From Lewinellaceae bacterium (GTDB lineage Bacteria > Bacteroidota > Bacteroidia > Chitinophagales > Saprospiraceae): a stretch of 64,000 nt of DNA. A model generated the notes under the pieces. It was not told where the DNA came from and did not search any database. It worked only from the letters and a program-made list of their open reading frames with translations. Of the stretch, positions 16,401 to 26,794 are shown one piece after another. Location of the stretch: the NCBI GenBank assembly GCA_020636045.1, contig JACJYP010000006.1:124001-188000 (forward strand). Reading direction: 5' to 3'. The position numbers were made by a program, and so were the translations under genes. Numbering within the stretch: position 1 is the stretch's first letter; each line of letters starts with the position of its first letter.

Positions 16401-17576
16401 ATGAGATATATCGTTTCAATTGCAGTGCTTTCTATATCATTAATGCACGTATCGTGTAAATATAATTATATCGATAATGAATCCGTCATCATCCCTATAT
16501 CAAGCGATAAAAATGGTAAAAACCTCTCCAGTATTTTTACCGTTACAGGTTTTACCGTAATTGGGCATGATGCGCACTACCCGCTCAGGGGAATGAACAA
16601 GATTCTGTTCGAAGACGAGAACCTGTACATCCTGGATAACGGAACGGATTTCCAAAACATCTGGGTGGTCGATGAAAAAACGGGTCGTTTTACAGGCAGG
16701 ATCGGCGAACAGGGCAGCACTCCCGATGCCTATGAAGGACTTAATGACATTGTTTTGCACGACGGCCGCATTGCTTGTTCGGTCGCTGCAAAAATGTCAG
16801 TAGTACATTACGATAAAACAGGAAATGCTACCGGCACGATGAAAACGGGCATTTTTGGTGAAGAGCTGGAATACATGCCAGGCGACCGGCTGGTTGTATA
16901 CAATGAATATAATGCTACCCCTGTTTCCGGCAATTACCACCTGTTATTCTACGATCGCAAGGGCAATTTAACAAAAAAGGCATTTCCCTATGCGGCAAAA
17001 CAGGACGGAAACGGATTTGCTTTTACCGGCAGCATATCGAACTCAAACGGGACGGTGTGGTTTAACCCGCCGTTTTCGGATACGGTTTACGAGATTACAT
17101 CAGCGGGCCGGACGATCCCTCGTTTTGTTTATGATTTCGGCTCTTCCGCAATTCCAGCGACCTTGCGGGAAGAGAAACTTTCGGGGTGGGATACCCACGA
17201 CTATGCTTATGTGAACGAAAACTTTATCAGTTTGGGCCGCTTCGTTCTGTTCGGATACTTTAGCAACAGGCGGATAAAACTCGGCGTCTTCGACGAGTTT
17301 ACAGGGAAATTCCTCGCTTTTCAGGATGCCGAAAGGGATCACTTGTATGAATTACTGCAGTTGGGCGATATCTTTCCAAAAGACAATCATACGTTTGCTT
17401 TGGTGTTGCGGCCCTCCAGAATTGAATATTTAAAGCAACATTATATCGATGATCTGGAATCCGTCGGAAAGGTCTACCCCAAACTGGCGGAGGCCATCTG
17501 GAGCATGGATTCGGGAAGCAATCCGCTCATCCTCTACCTGAGTTTTCTTCCCGGCGCTTCTATCGGTGACCAGTAG
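16401..17576 (+). CDS. six-bladed beta-propeller (TolB-like) lipoprotein
   Basis: 391 aa. The signal peptide ends in a lipobox (LMHVSC, Cys at residue 19). Residues ~50-370 have blades typical of Bacteroidetes 6-bladed beta-propeller/TolB-like lipoproteins: 'KILFEDENLYILDNG', 'IWVVDEKTGRFTGRIGEQGS', 'DIVLHDGRI', 'SDTVYEITSAG'. Such proteins sit at the cell surface and are often encoded next to NVEAL-type peptides (from memory of genome annotations). Here it follows two Cys-rich peptides in the same orientation, suggesting it binds, processes or displays them. Base composition rises from AT-rich at the 5' end to the genome norm by about 16550. Confidence 0.8.
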   Translation: MRYIVSIAVLSISLMHVSCKYNYIDNESVIIPISSDKNGKNLSSIFTVTGFTVIGHDAHYPLRGMNKILFEDENLYILDNGTDFQNIWVVDEKTGRFTGRIGEQGSTPDAYEGLNDIVLHDGRIACSVAAKMSVVHYDKTGNATGTMKTGIFGEELEYMPGDRLVVYNEYNATPVSGNYHLLFYDRKGNLTKKAFPYAAKQDGNGFAFTGSISNSNGTVWFNPPFSDTVYEITSAGRTIPRFVYDFGSSAIPATLREEKLSGWDTHDYAYVNENFISLGRFVLFGYFSNRRIKLGVFDEFTGKFLAFQDAERDHLYELLQLGDIFPKDNHTFALVLRPSRIEYLKQHYIDDLESVGKVYPKLAEAIWSMDSGSNPLILYLSFLPGASIGDQ

Positions 17577-17603
17577 GGTAAATGAGCCTTGTTTTACATC
17601 ACA

Positions 17604-18485
17604 TCAATTCCGGATATCCTCTCCCCAGCCCAGTTTTTCGCGAATGGTGTTGAGAAAGGTGCTGTCCTGCAATTGCACCAGTCTGATCGGAAAATCGTTT
17701 TTCCGCACCGCCAGCTGATGATGGGCGTGAATGAGTTCGAAGCGCGAATCGAGGGTGCAGATAAAATTTTCTCCCCGGCCTTCTACCTCGAATGAAATGA
17801 CCGAACTGTCGGATATGACGATGGGGCGCACATTGAGGTTGTGCGGCGCTACGGGCGTGATCACGAAATTGCCCGAACCGGGAAACACGACCGGCCCGCC
17901 GCAGCTGAGCGAATACCCCGTACTGCCGGTGGGCGTCGCGATGATGATGCCGTCGGCCCAGTACGAATTGAGGTAGTCGCCGTTCAGAAAGGCGTGTATC
18001 GTGATCATCGAGGAAGTGTCGCGCTTGAGCAGGGTGCAGTCATTGAGGGCAAACGGAATATCGCCGAACAATTCCGGGCTGCTTTCAAGATACAGCATAC
18101 TGCGATCCTGAAAGGTGTATTGCCCGCGTTTGAGTTTCGCGATGGATTGCCGGATGTGCTTTTTTTCGATGCTGGCCAGAAAACCCATGCGACCCAGGTT
18201 GATGCCGAGCATGGGCACGCCCGAGTCGCGTACGAGCGTAACGGCATTGAGCATGGTGCCGTCGCCACCGAGCACGATAACACAATCGATCTGGTGTACG
18301 CGGAAGTCGAGATAATCCTCGAACGCGGCATAGGCGCCCTGGAATTTCACTTCTTTTTCGATTGCCTCCAGATAAGGGCCGTAGACGTATGTGGTGATGC
18401 CTTCTTCGTACAACGCATCGAGCAGTTCCTGTACGTAAGGGAGGTCTTTATCCTTGTATTGTTTGCCGAAAACGACGATTTGCAT
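17604..18485 (-). CDS. nadK: NAD kinase
   Basis: 293 aa, normal length. It phosphorylates NAD to NADP in the cytoplasm. Motifs: VIVLGGDGTML (GGDG at 73-76), GINLGRMGFLA, and the nucleotide-binding TPTGSTGYSLSCGGP. The usual 'NE' of the substrate motif reads ND here (ALNDCTLLKRD), a conservative change. It is convergent with the propeller lipoprotein gene (27 bp) and divergent from the patatin gene (160 bp between). Confidence 0.95.
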   Translation of the reverse strand: MQIVVFGKQYKDKDLPYVQELLDALYEEGITTYVYGPYLEAIEKEVKFQGAYAAFEDYLDFRVHQIDCVIVLGGDGTMLNAVTLVRDSGVPMLGINLGRMGFLASIEKKHIRQSIAKLKRGQYTFQDRSMLYLESSPELFGDIPFALNDCTLLKRDTSSMITIHAFLNGDYLNSYWADGIIIATPTGSTGYSLSCGGPVVFPGSGNFVITPVAPHNLNVRPIVISDSSVISFEVEGRGENFICTLDSRFELIHAHHQLAVRKNDFPIRLVQLQDSTFLNTIREKLGWGEDIRN

Positions 18486-18645
18486 GTAGTATGGGTTTCG
18501 AAGGAAGGCGGATTTTAGGGTGTATTATTCCGCGAAAACCGGCCCCGAATGCATACGCGGTTCTATTTTTGCTGCAAGGTAAAAAACACACGGCAGTTCA
18601 TGCGCAATTCTGCAACTGCTTCATTGTCATCGCATACATCTGAAT

Positions 18646-20706
18646 ATGAGCACTTATACATACCGGGAAGTCATAGAAAAAGAGCAGGAACAACTGAAAC
18701 TGCGCCGCGAAAAACTGCAACAGGAACACGGAACGGACGAGCAACCCGACTGGTTCGGGATTGCCCTGTCGGGCGGCGGCATCCGCTCGGCCACGATCAA
18801 CCTCGGGTTCCTGAAAACATTGAACAAGTTCGGCATCCTGCAAAAAGCCGATTACCTGAGCACGGTATCGGGCGGCGGCTACACGCACTCATACGTGCAG
18901 GCGACGATCAAGGAGCACGGCGATTTCGACCGCCTGTTCACAAAAGAACACATCGACGCCATGCGCCAGCACGGGGAGTATCTCACTCCCGGCCAGGGGC
19001 TCTGGAAAACACTGAATACGCTCCTGCTCGCCGTCGCTTTCGTGGTCAGCTGGCTGATGAGCCTGATCAGCCCGGCCATTGTTGCGGGCATCATCTACTA
19101 CATCTACACGATCATCGTGGGCTTTACCGGCAACCCCGTAGCCGAAACATCCGGACTGGCAATGGACATCGAGTGGTGGTCGCTGCTGATCGCCGGCGGA
19201 CTGATCCTGCTGCATTTTGTCGTGAACATCGCCCTCAACTTTAACCTTGGCATTTCAAAACAATTCAACAAATTCGAATCGGCTATTGCCGTGCTGGGAC
19301 TTTTCCTGTACGGATGGATATTGCTTTCCGGCGTCAAAACGGGCGATCGCATCACGGGCTCCCTCCTGATGGATTATGGCATCAACGCCGTATTGCTGTT
19401 CGTGCTGGGATTCTTCACCAACCCGAACGCCCTGAGTTTTCACCGGTACTACCGGAAACAACTGGCCGACCTTTTCCTGTGCTTTTCGGGCTTGTATAAA
19501 AACATGCTCCTCAAAGACGTTTTCAAGATCGATTCGGACAAAAAGAACGGTTTTCTGGCGCCCTATCCGCTTATCAACACCTGCCTCAATCTCCAAAACC
19601 CGGGTGGTGGCGATAAATTCAAGGGCTCAAAGGCCAGCGATTACTTCCTGCTCAGCCCGCTCTACTGCGGGTCAAAACTCACCTGCTACGTACGCACCGA
19701 CCGCTACGTCGACTACCGGAAAATGACGCTGCCGGCTGCCGTCACCATTTCTGCCGCAGCCGTCAATCCCGGGCTCGGCATGTATTCCAACAAACTGCTC
19801 AGCGTGCTCATGACCCTGTTCAACGCACGACTGGGATTCTGGACCTCAAACCCCAGCGTGCTCGAGAAGAGCTACGCCATCGTCTGGTGGCCGGTCTATT
19901 TCTTCAAGGAACTCCTGGGGCGTATCGGACTGAGCAACAAGATGATCAACATCTCCGATGGCGGCCACATCGAGAACCTGGGCGTGTACGAGTTGCTGCG
20001 CCGCGATTGCAGCCTCATCATCGCCGTAGATGCCGGAGAGGATAAAACGTATACGTTCACCGACCTGAACAACCTCATCATCCGCGCGCGCAATGAGCTC
20101 GGGCTGGAGATTCGCTTTCGCCCCGATGAACAGCCGGAAGACCTGATCCGGCCGCGCCCTTCGCAGGTGTATTCCAAAAAGCGTTACGCGGTTGCCGATA
20201 TTTATCGTTGGTGGGAAGACAACAAGGTGTTCAACGAAGAAACCCAAAAAGAGGAAAGCAGCATTGTGAACTTCAAGACCCCCAAAAAAGTGGGCACTTT
20301 CGTCTATGTCAAGTCCTCCGTGCTGGCGCCTGCCGGCAAACCCTTCCTTACCGAGGCGGAAGACCGGCTCAAGTACGGCACTTACAAATACAAGATATAC
20401 CACGCCGATTTCCCGCATGAATCTACGAGCGACCAGTTTTTCGACGAGATACAGTGGGAATCTTACTATCAGTTGGGACAGTACCTCGGCGCCGATGTGC
20501 TGGGTGTCAGCGATCTGGGGGCCTATGAAGATAAAAAAGGCCCTTCACTTTCGGTGGATCAACTCCTGCGCCGGTTCGAGAAAGGCGTGCCGCTTTTCGA
20601 ATCACCCGCCGAAGCGCGCACAGCAGCCGGGCAGGACGAAGAATTGTTCGAAAGCGTCAAGGCGCCCGAGCAGCCCGTGGCCCGCGAGGTGAAATATCAG
20701 ATGTAA
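18646..20706 (+). CDS. patatin-like phospholipase family protein with internal membrane segments
   Basis: 686 aa. The oxyanion loop is in GIALSGGGIRSATINLG (~38-54), the predicted nucleophile is Ser75 in STVSGGGYTHS (a degenerate G-x-S-x-G), and the catalytic Asp is D438 in ISDGGHIENLG. Between Ser and Asp lie about four hydrophobic helices (~126-160, 176-200, 215-235, 245-262), so the patatin halves are separated by a membrane block. A lipid acyl hydrolase at the inner membrane is the best guess; substrate unknown. TATTTTTG at 18564-18571 may be a -7 promoter box. PBP1a follows after 49 bp in the same direction. Confidence 0.8.
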   Translation: MSTYTYREVIEKEQEQLKLRREKLQQEHGTDEQPDWFGIALSGGGIRSATINLGFLKTLNKFGILQKADYLSTVSGGGYTHSYVQATIKEHGDFDRLFTKEHIDAMRQHGEYLTPGQGLWKTLNTLLLAVAFVVSWLMSLISPAIVAGIIYYIYTIIVGFTGNPVAETSGLAMDIEWWSLLIAGGLILLHFVVNIALNFNLGISKQFNKFESAIAVLGLFLYGWILLSGVKTGDRITGSLLMDYGINAVLLFVLGFFTNPNALSFHRYYRKQLADLFLCFSGLYKNMLLKDVFKIDSDKKNGFLAPYPLINTCLNLQNPGGGDKFKGSKASDYFLLSPLYCGSKLTCYVRTDRYVDYRKMTLPAAVTISAAAVNPGLGMYSNKLLSVLMTLFNARLGFWTSNPSVLEKSYAIVWWPVYFFKELLGRIGLSNKMINISDGGHIENLGVYELLRRDCSLIIAVDAGEDKTYTFTDLNNLIIRARNELGLEIRFRPDEQPEDLIRPRPSQVYSKKRYAVADIYRWWEDNKVFNEETQKEESSIVNFKTPKKVGTFVYVKSSVLAPAGKPFLTEAEDRLKYGTYKYKIYHADFPHESTSDQFFDEIQWESYYQLGQYLGADVLGVSDLGAYEDKKGPSLSVDQLLRRFEKGVPLFESPAEARTAAGQDEELFESVKAPEQPVAREVKYQM

Positions 20707-20755
20707 ATCACCGCTAATTTTTGGTACCTTCGCGCACGCTTTCGAGAATGATTCT

Positions 20756-23467
20756 ATGCGCGATTTACTGAAGTCTCTGAATAATAGTCTCAACAACGCC
20801 CGCCAGGTAATCGCACGCGCTACTGCGCCGGCACGTGAAAAATGGCGGGAGATCACCGCCCCCCTTCGGACCGCACTGGCACCGGTAAGTCAGGCATGGC
20901 AGCGGCTGACGGCGCCGATCCGTACGCGCTGGGCTGCTTTTCGCGAGCGTTTCCCCGTTGCCGGCAGGGTCATGGGCTGGGGCGGTCGCCTGTTAAAATG
21001 GGGACTGGTGTTTATCCTGACCCTCATCGTGGGCGTCTGGTTCGGTATTTTCGGCCGCCTGCCTTCCATGGAGGAACTGAAAAACATCGAAACGGCCAAT
21101 TCCACCGAGATCTATACGATCGACAGCGTACTGATCGGCAAGTTTTACATCGAAAACCGCACCGCCATCGCGCTGGAAAACGTCTCGCCCTATATTATCA
21201 ATGCGCTGATCGCTACCGAAGACAAGCGTTTTCTCGAACACAGCGGCATCGACATCCAAAGCTGGTTTCGCGTAGGCTACGGCGTGCTTTCGGGCGAAGG
21301 CCTGGGTGGCGGCTCCACCCTGAGCCAGCAACTGGCCAAAAATCTCTATCCGCGGAAAAAGTATAAAGTACCGCTCCTGAGCCTCATCATCAACAAGATC
21401 AGGGAGAACTTCATTTCCGTCAAACTCGAACATATTTACAGCAAACAGGAACTGCTTAACCTGTACCTCAATACGGTGCCTTTCGGCGGGGATGTTTTCG
21501 GTATCAATGTGGCCTCGCGCCAGTATTTCAACAAAAAACCGAAAGACCTGACGGTCGACCAGGCGGCTACCCTCGTCGGTATGCTCAAAGCCACCACCTA
21601 CTACAACCCCGTGCGCAACCCCAAAAATGCCCAGCGCCGTCGCAATGTGGTGCTGATGCAGATGGTTAATAACGGCCACCTTACCAAAGAGGAATACGAC
21701 AAACTGAGCCAGAAACCCGTCGGCGCCAAGCGCTACAACGTGGACAGCAACAACGACGGACTGGGCACGTATTTCCGCGAATACCTCCGCACGAGCATAA
21801 TGCCCGATCTGCTGGAGAAATACAAAAAAGACGACGATTCAAAATACAACCTCTATACCGACGGGCTGAAAATATATACGACCCTGCACAGCAAAATGCA
21901 GCAGTATGCCGAAGAGGCCGTGCAAAAGCAGATGCAGGACCTGCAAAGCCTGTTCGACCGGCATTGGAAGAACTACAAGCGCGACAAACCCTGGGGCGAC
22001 GACAAATGGATCGACCAGCAGATAAAGCAAAGCGCGCGCTGGGATGCGCTCATCAACGACGGCATGAGCCCTGAAGACGCCCTGAGAAACTTTGAGGATA
22101 CGGTCAAAATGACAGTGTTCAGCTGGGATAAAGGCGGTACGGAGGTCGATACCGCCATGAGCCCGATCGATTCGGTGCGCTACTACTTTTGCCTGCTCAA
22201 CTGCGGTTTTATGGCGATGGATCATCGCAACGGCTACATACGCGCATGGGTGGGCGGCACCAATTTCCGCTATTTCAAATTCGATCACGTGCTTAGCAAG
22301 CGGCAGGTGGGCTCTACGTTCAAACCCATCGTGTACTCGGCTGCTTTGCAGGATACCATCAAGCCCTGCACGTATTTCCCCAATGAGATCAAGAAGATCG
22401 TGGACTGGGAGCCCCACAATGCCGACGAGCGTTACGGCGGCTGGTATTCCGTCAACGGGGCCCTCACACGTTCCGTCAACGTCGTGGCGGCGCAGATCAT
22501 TGAACACGTTGGGATACAGAAAACGATCGATCTGGCAAAAAAGATGGGTGTGACGTCTTCGTTGCCCCGTGAATACGGCATCAGCCTTGGAGCGGCCGAT
22601 ATCAACCTGTACGATATGGTGAAGGTGTACGGCACTATCGCCAACAGCGGTATGCGCCCCGAACCCGTGGCCGTATTAAAAGTCGTGAATCGCAACGGCG
22701 AAGTGGTATACGATTATAAGAAAGAACTGGAAGATGACCCCGATCTGGGGCCGCATGAAGCCGCTTTGTCGGCCAATGAAGCGGCTACCATGACCAAAAT
22801 GCTGCAAAATGTGATCGATTTCGGCACAGGCGCGCGCCTGCGGCGCGGATATGGCGTTTATGGCGACTTTGCCGGAAAAACGGGCACCACCCAAAACCAG
22901 TCGGATGGCTGGTTCATTTGCTACAACCCGCAACTCGTCACCGGCGCCTGGGTAGGGGCCGAAAGCCCGGCCGTGCGCTTCCGCTCCATGTCGCTGGGGC
23001 AGGGCTCTGCGATGGCGCTGCCCATCGTCGGCTGGTTCTGGAATAAAGTTGCAAAAGATAAAAATCTGCGGGGGCTGCTCAACGAGCGCTTTCCCACACC
23101 GCGACCCGAAGTCCTGGCCCTCATGGGCTGCCATCCCTGGGTCAGCATACGTCCCGATTCGTTCGGCCAGTTGCTCAATGGCGTGCAGGATTCCGTGCTG
23201 CGCGATTCGATGATCGCCATGTTCACCACCCCCAACAAGGAGGGCAACGACATGACGGCTGTGCCGCCCGGCGGCGAAGTGAGCGTCGACAATCTGCTCA
23301 AAGCGGCGGAGAAGGAGAAAAAAGAAGAGGAAGAAAAAGATAAGAAGCCCGGTCTGTTCCGGAAATTGTTCGGCCACAAGCCCGAAGAAGAAAAGAACAA
23401 AAAGGAGGGCAACGAAGAGAAAGACAAGAAAAAACCGGGCGATAAAAAGGACAATAACAAGCAGTAA
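20756..23467 (+). CDS. class A penicillin-binding protein (PBP1a-like)
   Basis: 903 aa. Bifunctional peptidoglycan synthase: a transmembrane anchor (~82-100, LKWGLVFILTLIVGVWFGIF), a GT51 transglycosylase domain with EDKRFLEHSGID and GGGSTLSQQLAKN, and a transpeptidase domain with active Ser520 in VGSTFKP, SVN at 573-575 and KTG at 708-710. The N-terminus before the membrane helix is unusually long and rich in Arg/Ala/Pro, and the C-terminus (~845-903) is a highly charged Lys/Glu tail. It acts in the periplasm on lipid II. It lies between the patatin gene and a serine hydrolase gene. Confidence 0.95.
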   Translation: MRDLLKSLNNSLNNARQVIARATAPAREKWREITAPLRTALAPVSQAWQRLTAPIRTRWAAFRERFPVAGRVMGWGGRLLKWGLVFILTLIVGVWFGIFGRLPSMEELKNIETANSTEIYTIDSVLIGKFYIENRTAIALENVSPYIINALIATEDKRFLEHSGIDIQSWFRVGYGVLSGEGLGGGSTLSQQLAKNLYPRKKYKVPLLSLIINKIRENFISVKLEHIYSKQELLNLYLNTVPFGGDVFGINVASRQYFNKKPKDLTVDQAATLVGMLKATTYYNPVRNPKNAQRRRNVVLMQMVNNGHLTKEEYDKLSQKPVGAKRYNVDSNNDGLGTYFREYLRTSIMPDLLEKYKKDDDSKYNLYTDGLKIYTTLHSKMQQYAEEAVQKQMQDLQSLFDRHWKNYKRDKPWGDDKWIDQQIKQSARWDALINDGMSPEDALRNFEDTVKMTVFSWDKGGTEVDTAMSPIDSVRYYFCLLNCGFMAMDHRNGYIRAWVGGTNFRYFKFDHVLSKRQVGSTFKPIVYSAALQDTIKPCTYFPNEIKKIVDWEPHNADERYGGWYSVNGALTRSVNVVAAQIIEHVGIQKTIDLAKKMGVTSSLPREYGISLGAADINLYDMVKVYGTIANSGMRPEPVAVLKVVNRNGEVVYDYKKELEDDPDLGPHEAALSANEAATMTKMLQNVIDFGTGARLRRGYGVYGDFAGKTGTTQNQSDGWFICYNPQLVTGAWVGAESPAVRFRSMSLGQGSAMALPIVGWFWNKVAKDKNLRGLLNERFPTPRPEVLALMGCHPWVSIRPDSFGQLLNGVQDSVLRDSMIAMFTTPNKEGNDMTAVPPGGEVSVDNLLKAAEKEKKEEEEKDKKPGLFRKLFGHKPEEEKNKKEGNEEKDKKKPGDKKDNNKQ

Positions 23468-23588
23468 ACCGGCCTGAAATCCCGGGCAACATCCAGCAAT
23501 TACAGAATTCAGTCGAAGAAAGGGCCACTTTCGGCGCGAATCGCACATATTTGGTTTGGAATTGGACTTCTAACCAAAAGTGTATGCT

Positions 23589-25697
23589 ATGCGTAAAACA
23601 TTCTTCTCCTTTCTCGCTTTCCTGCTCATCACCTGCCTCCTGCCCGCCCAGGCCGACTATACCGGCCGCTGGAACGGCGCGATCGAGGTTCCGGGCTCCA
23701 GTCTCGAATTGTCCATCGATCTCAGTATGGAGGACGGGCACTGGAAGGGCAGCCTCGATATTCCCGTTCAACGCATCAAGGACATGGCGCTTGCCGATCT
23801 GGTGATCGAAGGCAGGGATATGCGCTTCAAACTACCCGAAGTACCCGGCAACGCGCAATTTGAAGGTAAATTCGACGAAAAAGCCGAACGACTGGAAGGC
23901 AGCTTTATGCAGTCGGGCATGTTGCTGTCTATGAAGCTGATGCGCGAAAGCGCGGCCGCCCAGGCCGATATGCTCAGGCAGCGGCAGGAAGCACTGGCCA
24001 CATTGCGCCATCTGACCGACTCCCTGCGCCAGCTCCGCCTGATGCCCGGCCTTGCTTTCGGGATCGTGCAGGACGGCGAAGTATTGATGGCAGAAGGCTT
24101 CGGATACCGCGACCTGGAGAAAAAACTGCCCGTTACGGCCAACACGCAATTTGCCATCGGCTCCAGCAGCAAGGCCTTCACCGCGGCTTGCCTGGCCATA
24201 CTCGCGGACCGCGATCAACTCGATTGGGATAAACCTGTGATCAATTACATGCCCGATTTCAGGTTATACGACGAATTTTCGACGCAGGAAATGACGGCCG
24301 TGGACCTCGTATGCCACCGCTCCGGGTTGCCGCGCCACGATCTTATGTGGTACGGCTCACCCAATACACGGAAAGAAATATACGACCGGCTGCGCTATCT
24401 GCAACCCAACAAAAGCCTGCGGACCACCTGGCAATACAACAACCTGATGTTCATGACGGCCGGCTATCTCGTCGAACGGATATCGGGGAAAACATGGGAG
24501 GCGTTCGTGCAACAAAACATTTTTGCCCCCCTGGGCATGACGAACTCCAACTTTTCGGTGAAGGACATGGCTGCCGCCAAAGACGCCGCTACCGGCTATC
24601 GCACAAAGGACCGGAAAGAAAACATCCGCATGGAGTACAGAAATATCGACGCCGTCGGCCCGGCAGGCAGCATCAATTCATCTGTAAGCGATATGCTGCA
24701 ATGGGTGAAACTGCATCTTGACGACGGCAAAGTTGGAGAGCAGGAGATCATAAGTGCAGCGGAAATGCGGCATTTACACAGCCCGCAAATGCTGATGGAT
24801 CGCCCCAATTTTGCCAAAAATCCCGAACTCACCGACCCCGCCTATGCCATGGGCTGGTTTATTTATCGCTACAAAGGACTGCGCGTAGTACAGCACGGCG
24901 GAAATATCGACGGCTTTTCAGCGCTGGTGTATATGCTGCCCGAGAAAAATCTGGGCATGGTCATTTTGACAAACCAGAACGGCGCAGGCCTGCCGGGGAT
25001 ACTGGTTAGTTGCGCCACGGACCTTCTGCTCGGTCTCGAGCGCACAGACTGGTATGCGCGGGTCTATAGCGAGGGCGATAAGGCGAAGGAAAAAGAGGAA
25101 GAGAAAAAGCCGGAGCCCAAACGTATTGCCGGTACGAAACCCGGTCATGCCATAGATGACTATCTCGGAGAATACGAACACCCTGCCTACGGTGTGATGG
25201 AAGTGCTTCAAACGGCCGGCGGCATGCGTCTGAAATACAACAGTTTCGATCTGCCCATGGAGCATTGGCACTACGATGTGTTCCGCGCGCAATACGAGGA
25301 GATGGACATCAGCATGATGATGAATTTCCACAGCGACATGAATGGAACGATCTACCAGTTGAGCACCTCACTCGAGCCGCTTGTGGACGATATCGTATTC
25401 AAAAAACTGCCGCCTCGCCGCCTCTCCGACCCAACGTTTCTGGAACGGCTTGCCGGAAAATACAAGATGGAAAAAGGCGACGTAACCGCTACCGTAGAAC
25501 TTCGGGGCACTGTGCTGTATGCAACGCTGCCGGGCCAGCCGACCTATACCCTGGAGCCTTTTACCGGGACGGAGTTCAAGATCAAGGACCTGAACGGCTA
25601 CAGCGTGGAATTTCACCTGGATGGCAGTGGCAAAATGACAAGCGGACTATCGGTCATTCAGCCGGAAGGAGTGTTCAAGGCAACAAGAGAAAAGTAG
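23589..25697 (+). CDS. secreted serine hydrolase of the beta-lactamase/PBP4-like fold
   Basis: About 702 aa. Start at ATG 23589 (a GTG at 23580 is also in frame); signal peptide MRKTFFSFLAFLLITCLLPAQA. A ~110-residue N-terminal domain precedes the beta-lactamase domain with SSSK (Ser192-Lys195), YNN (283-285) and HGG (436-438), the catalytic triad motifs of class C-like hydrolases. Residues ~530-700 form a C-terminal lipocalin-like accessory domain (DUF3471-type position). This family includes peptidases and esterases; true beta-lactam resistance is not implied. It follows PBP1a by about 120 bp. Confidence 0.88.
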   Translation: MRKTFFSFLAFLLITCLLPAQADYTGRWNGAIEVPGSSLELSIDLSMEDGHWKGSLDIPVQRIKDMALADLVIEGRDMRFKLPEVPGNAQFEGKFDEKAERLEGSFMQSGMLLSMKLMRESAAAQADMLRQRQEALATLRHLTDSLRQLRLMPGLAFGIVQDGEVLMAEGFGYRDLEKKLPVTANTQFAIGSSSKAFTAACLAILADRDQLDWDKPVINYMPDFRLYDEFSTQEMTAVDLVCHRSGLPRHDLMWYGSPNTRKEIYDRLRYLQPNKSLRTTWQYNNLMFMTAGYLVERISGKTWEAFVQQNIFAPLGMTNSNFSVKDMAAAKDAATGYRTKDRKENIRMEYRNIDAVGPAGSINSSVSDMLQWVKLHLDDGKVGEQEIISAAEMRHLHSPQMLMDRPNFAKNPELTDPAYAMGWFIYRYKGLRVVQHGGNIDGFSALVYMLPEKNLGMVILTNQNGAGLPGILVSCATDLLLGLERTDWYARVYSEGDKAKEKEEEKKPEPKRIAGTKPGHAIDDYLGEYEHPAYGVMEVLQTAGGMRLKYNSFDLPMEHWHYDVFRAQYEEMDISMMMNFHSDMNGTIYQLSTSLEPLVDDIVFKKLPPRRLSDPTFLERLAGKYKMEKGDVTATVELRGTVLYATLPGQPTYTLEPFTGTEFKIKDLNGYSVEFHLDGSGKMTSGLSVIQPEGVFKATREK

Positions 25698-25729
25698 AAG
25701 GGAACCCGCAAGCCATGGCATGGCGGGAT

Positions 25730-26755
<1,026 letters not shown>

Positions 26756-26794
26756 GACTGCAAGTGCTTGAGTATTAAGAAGGTCTGTCCCTGA

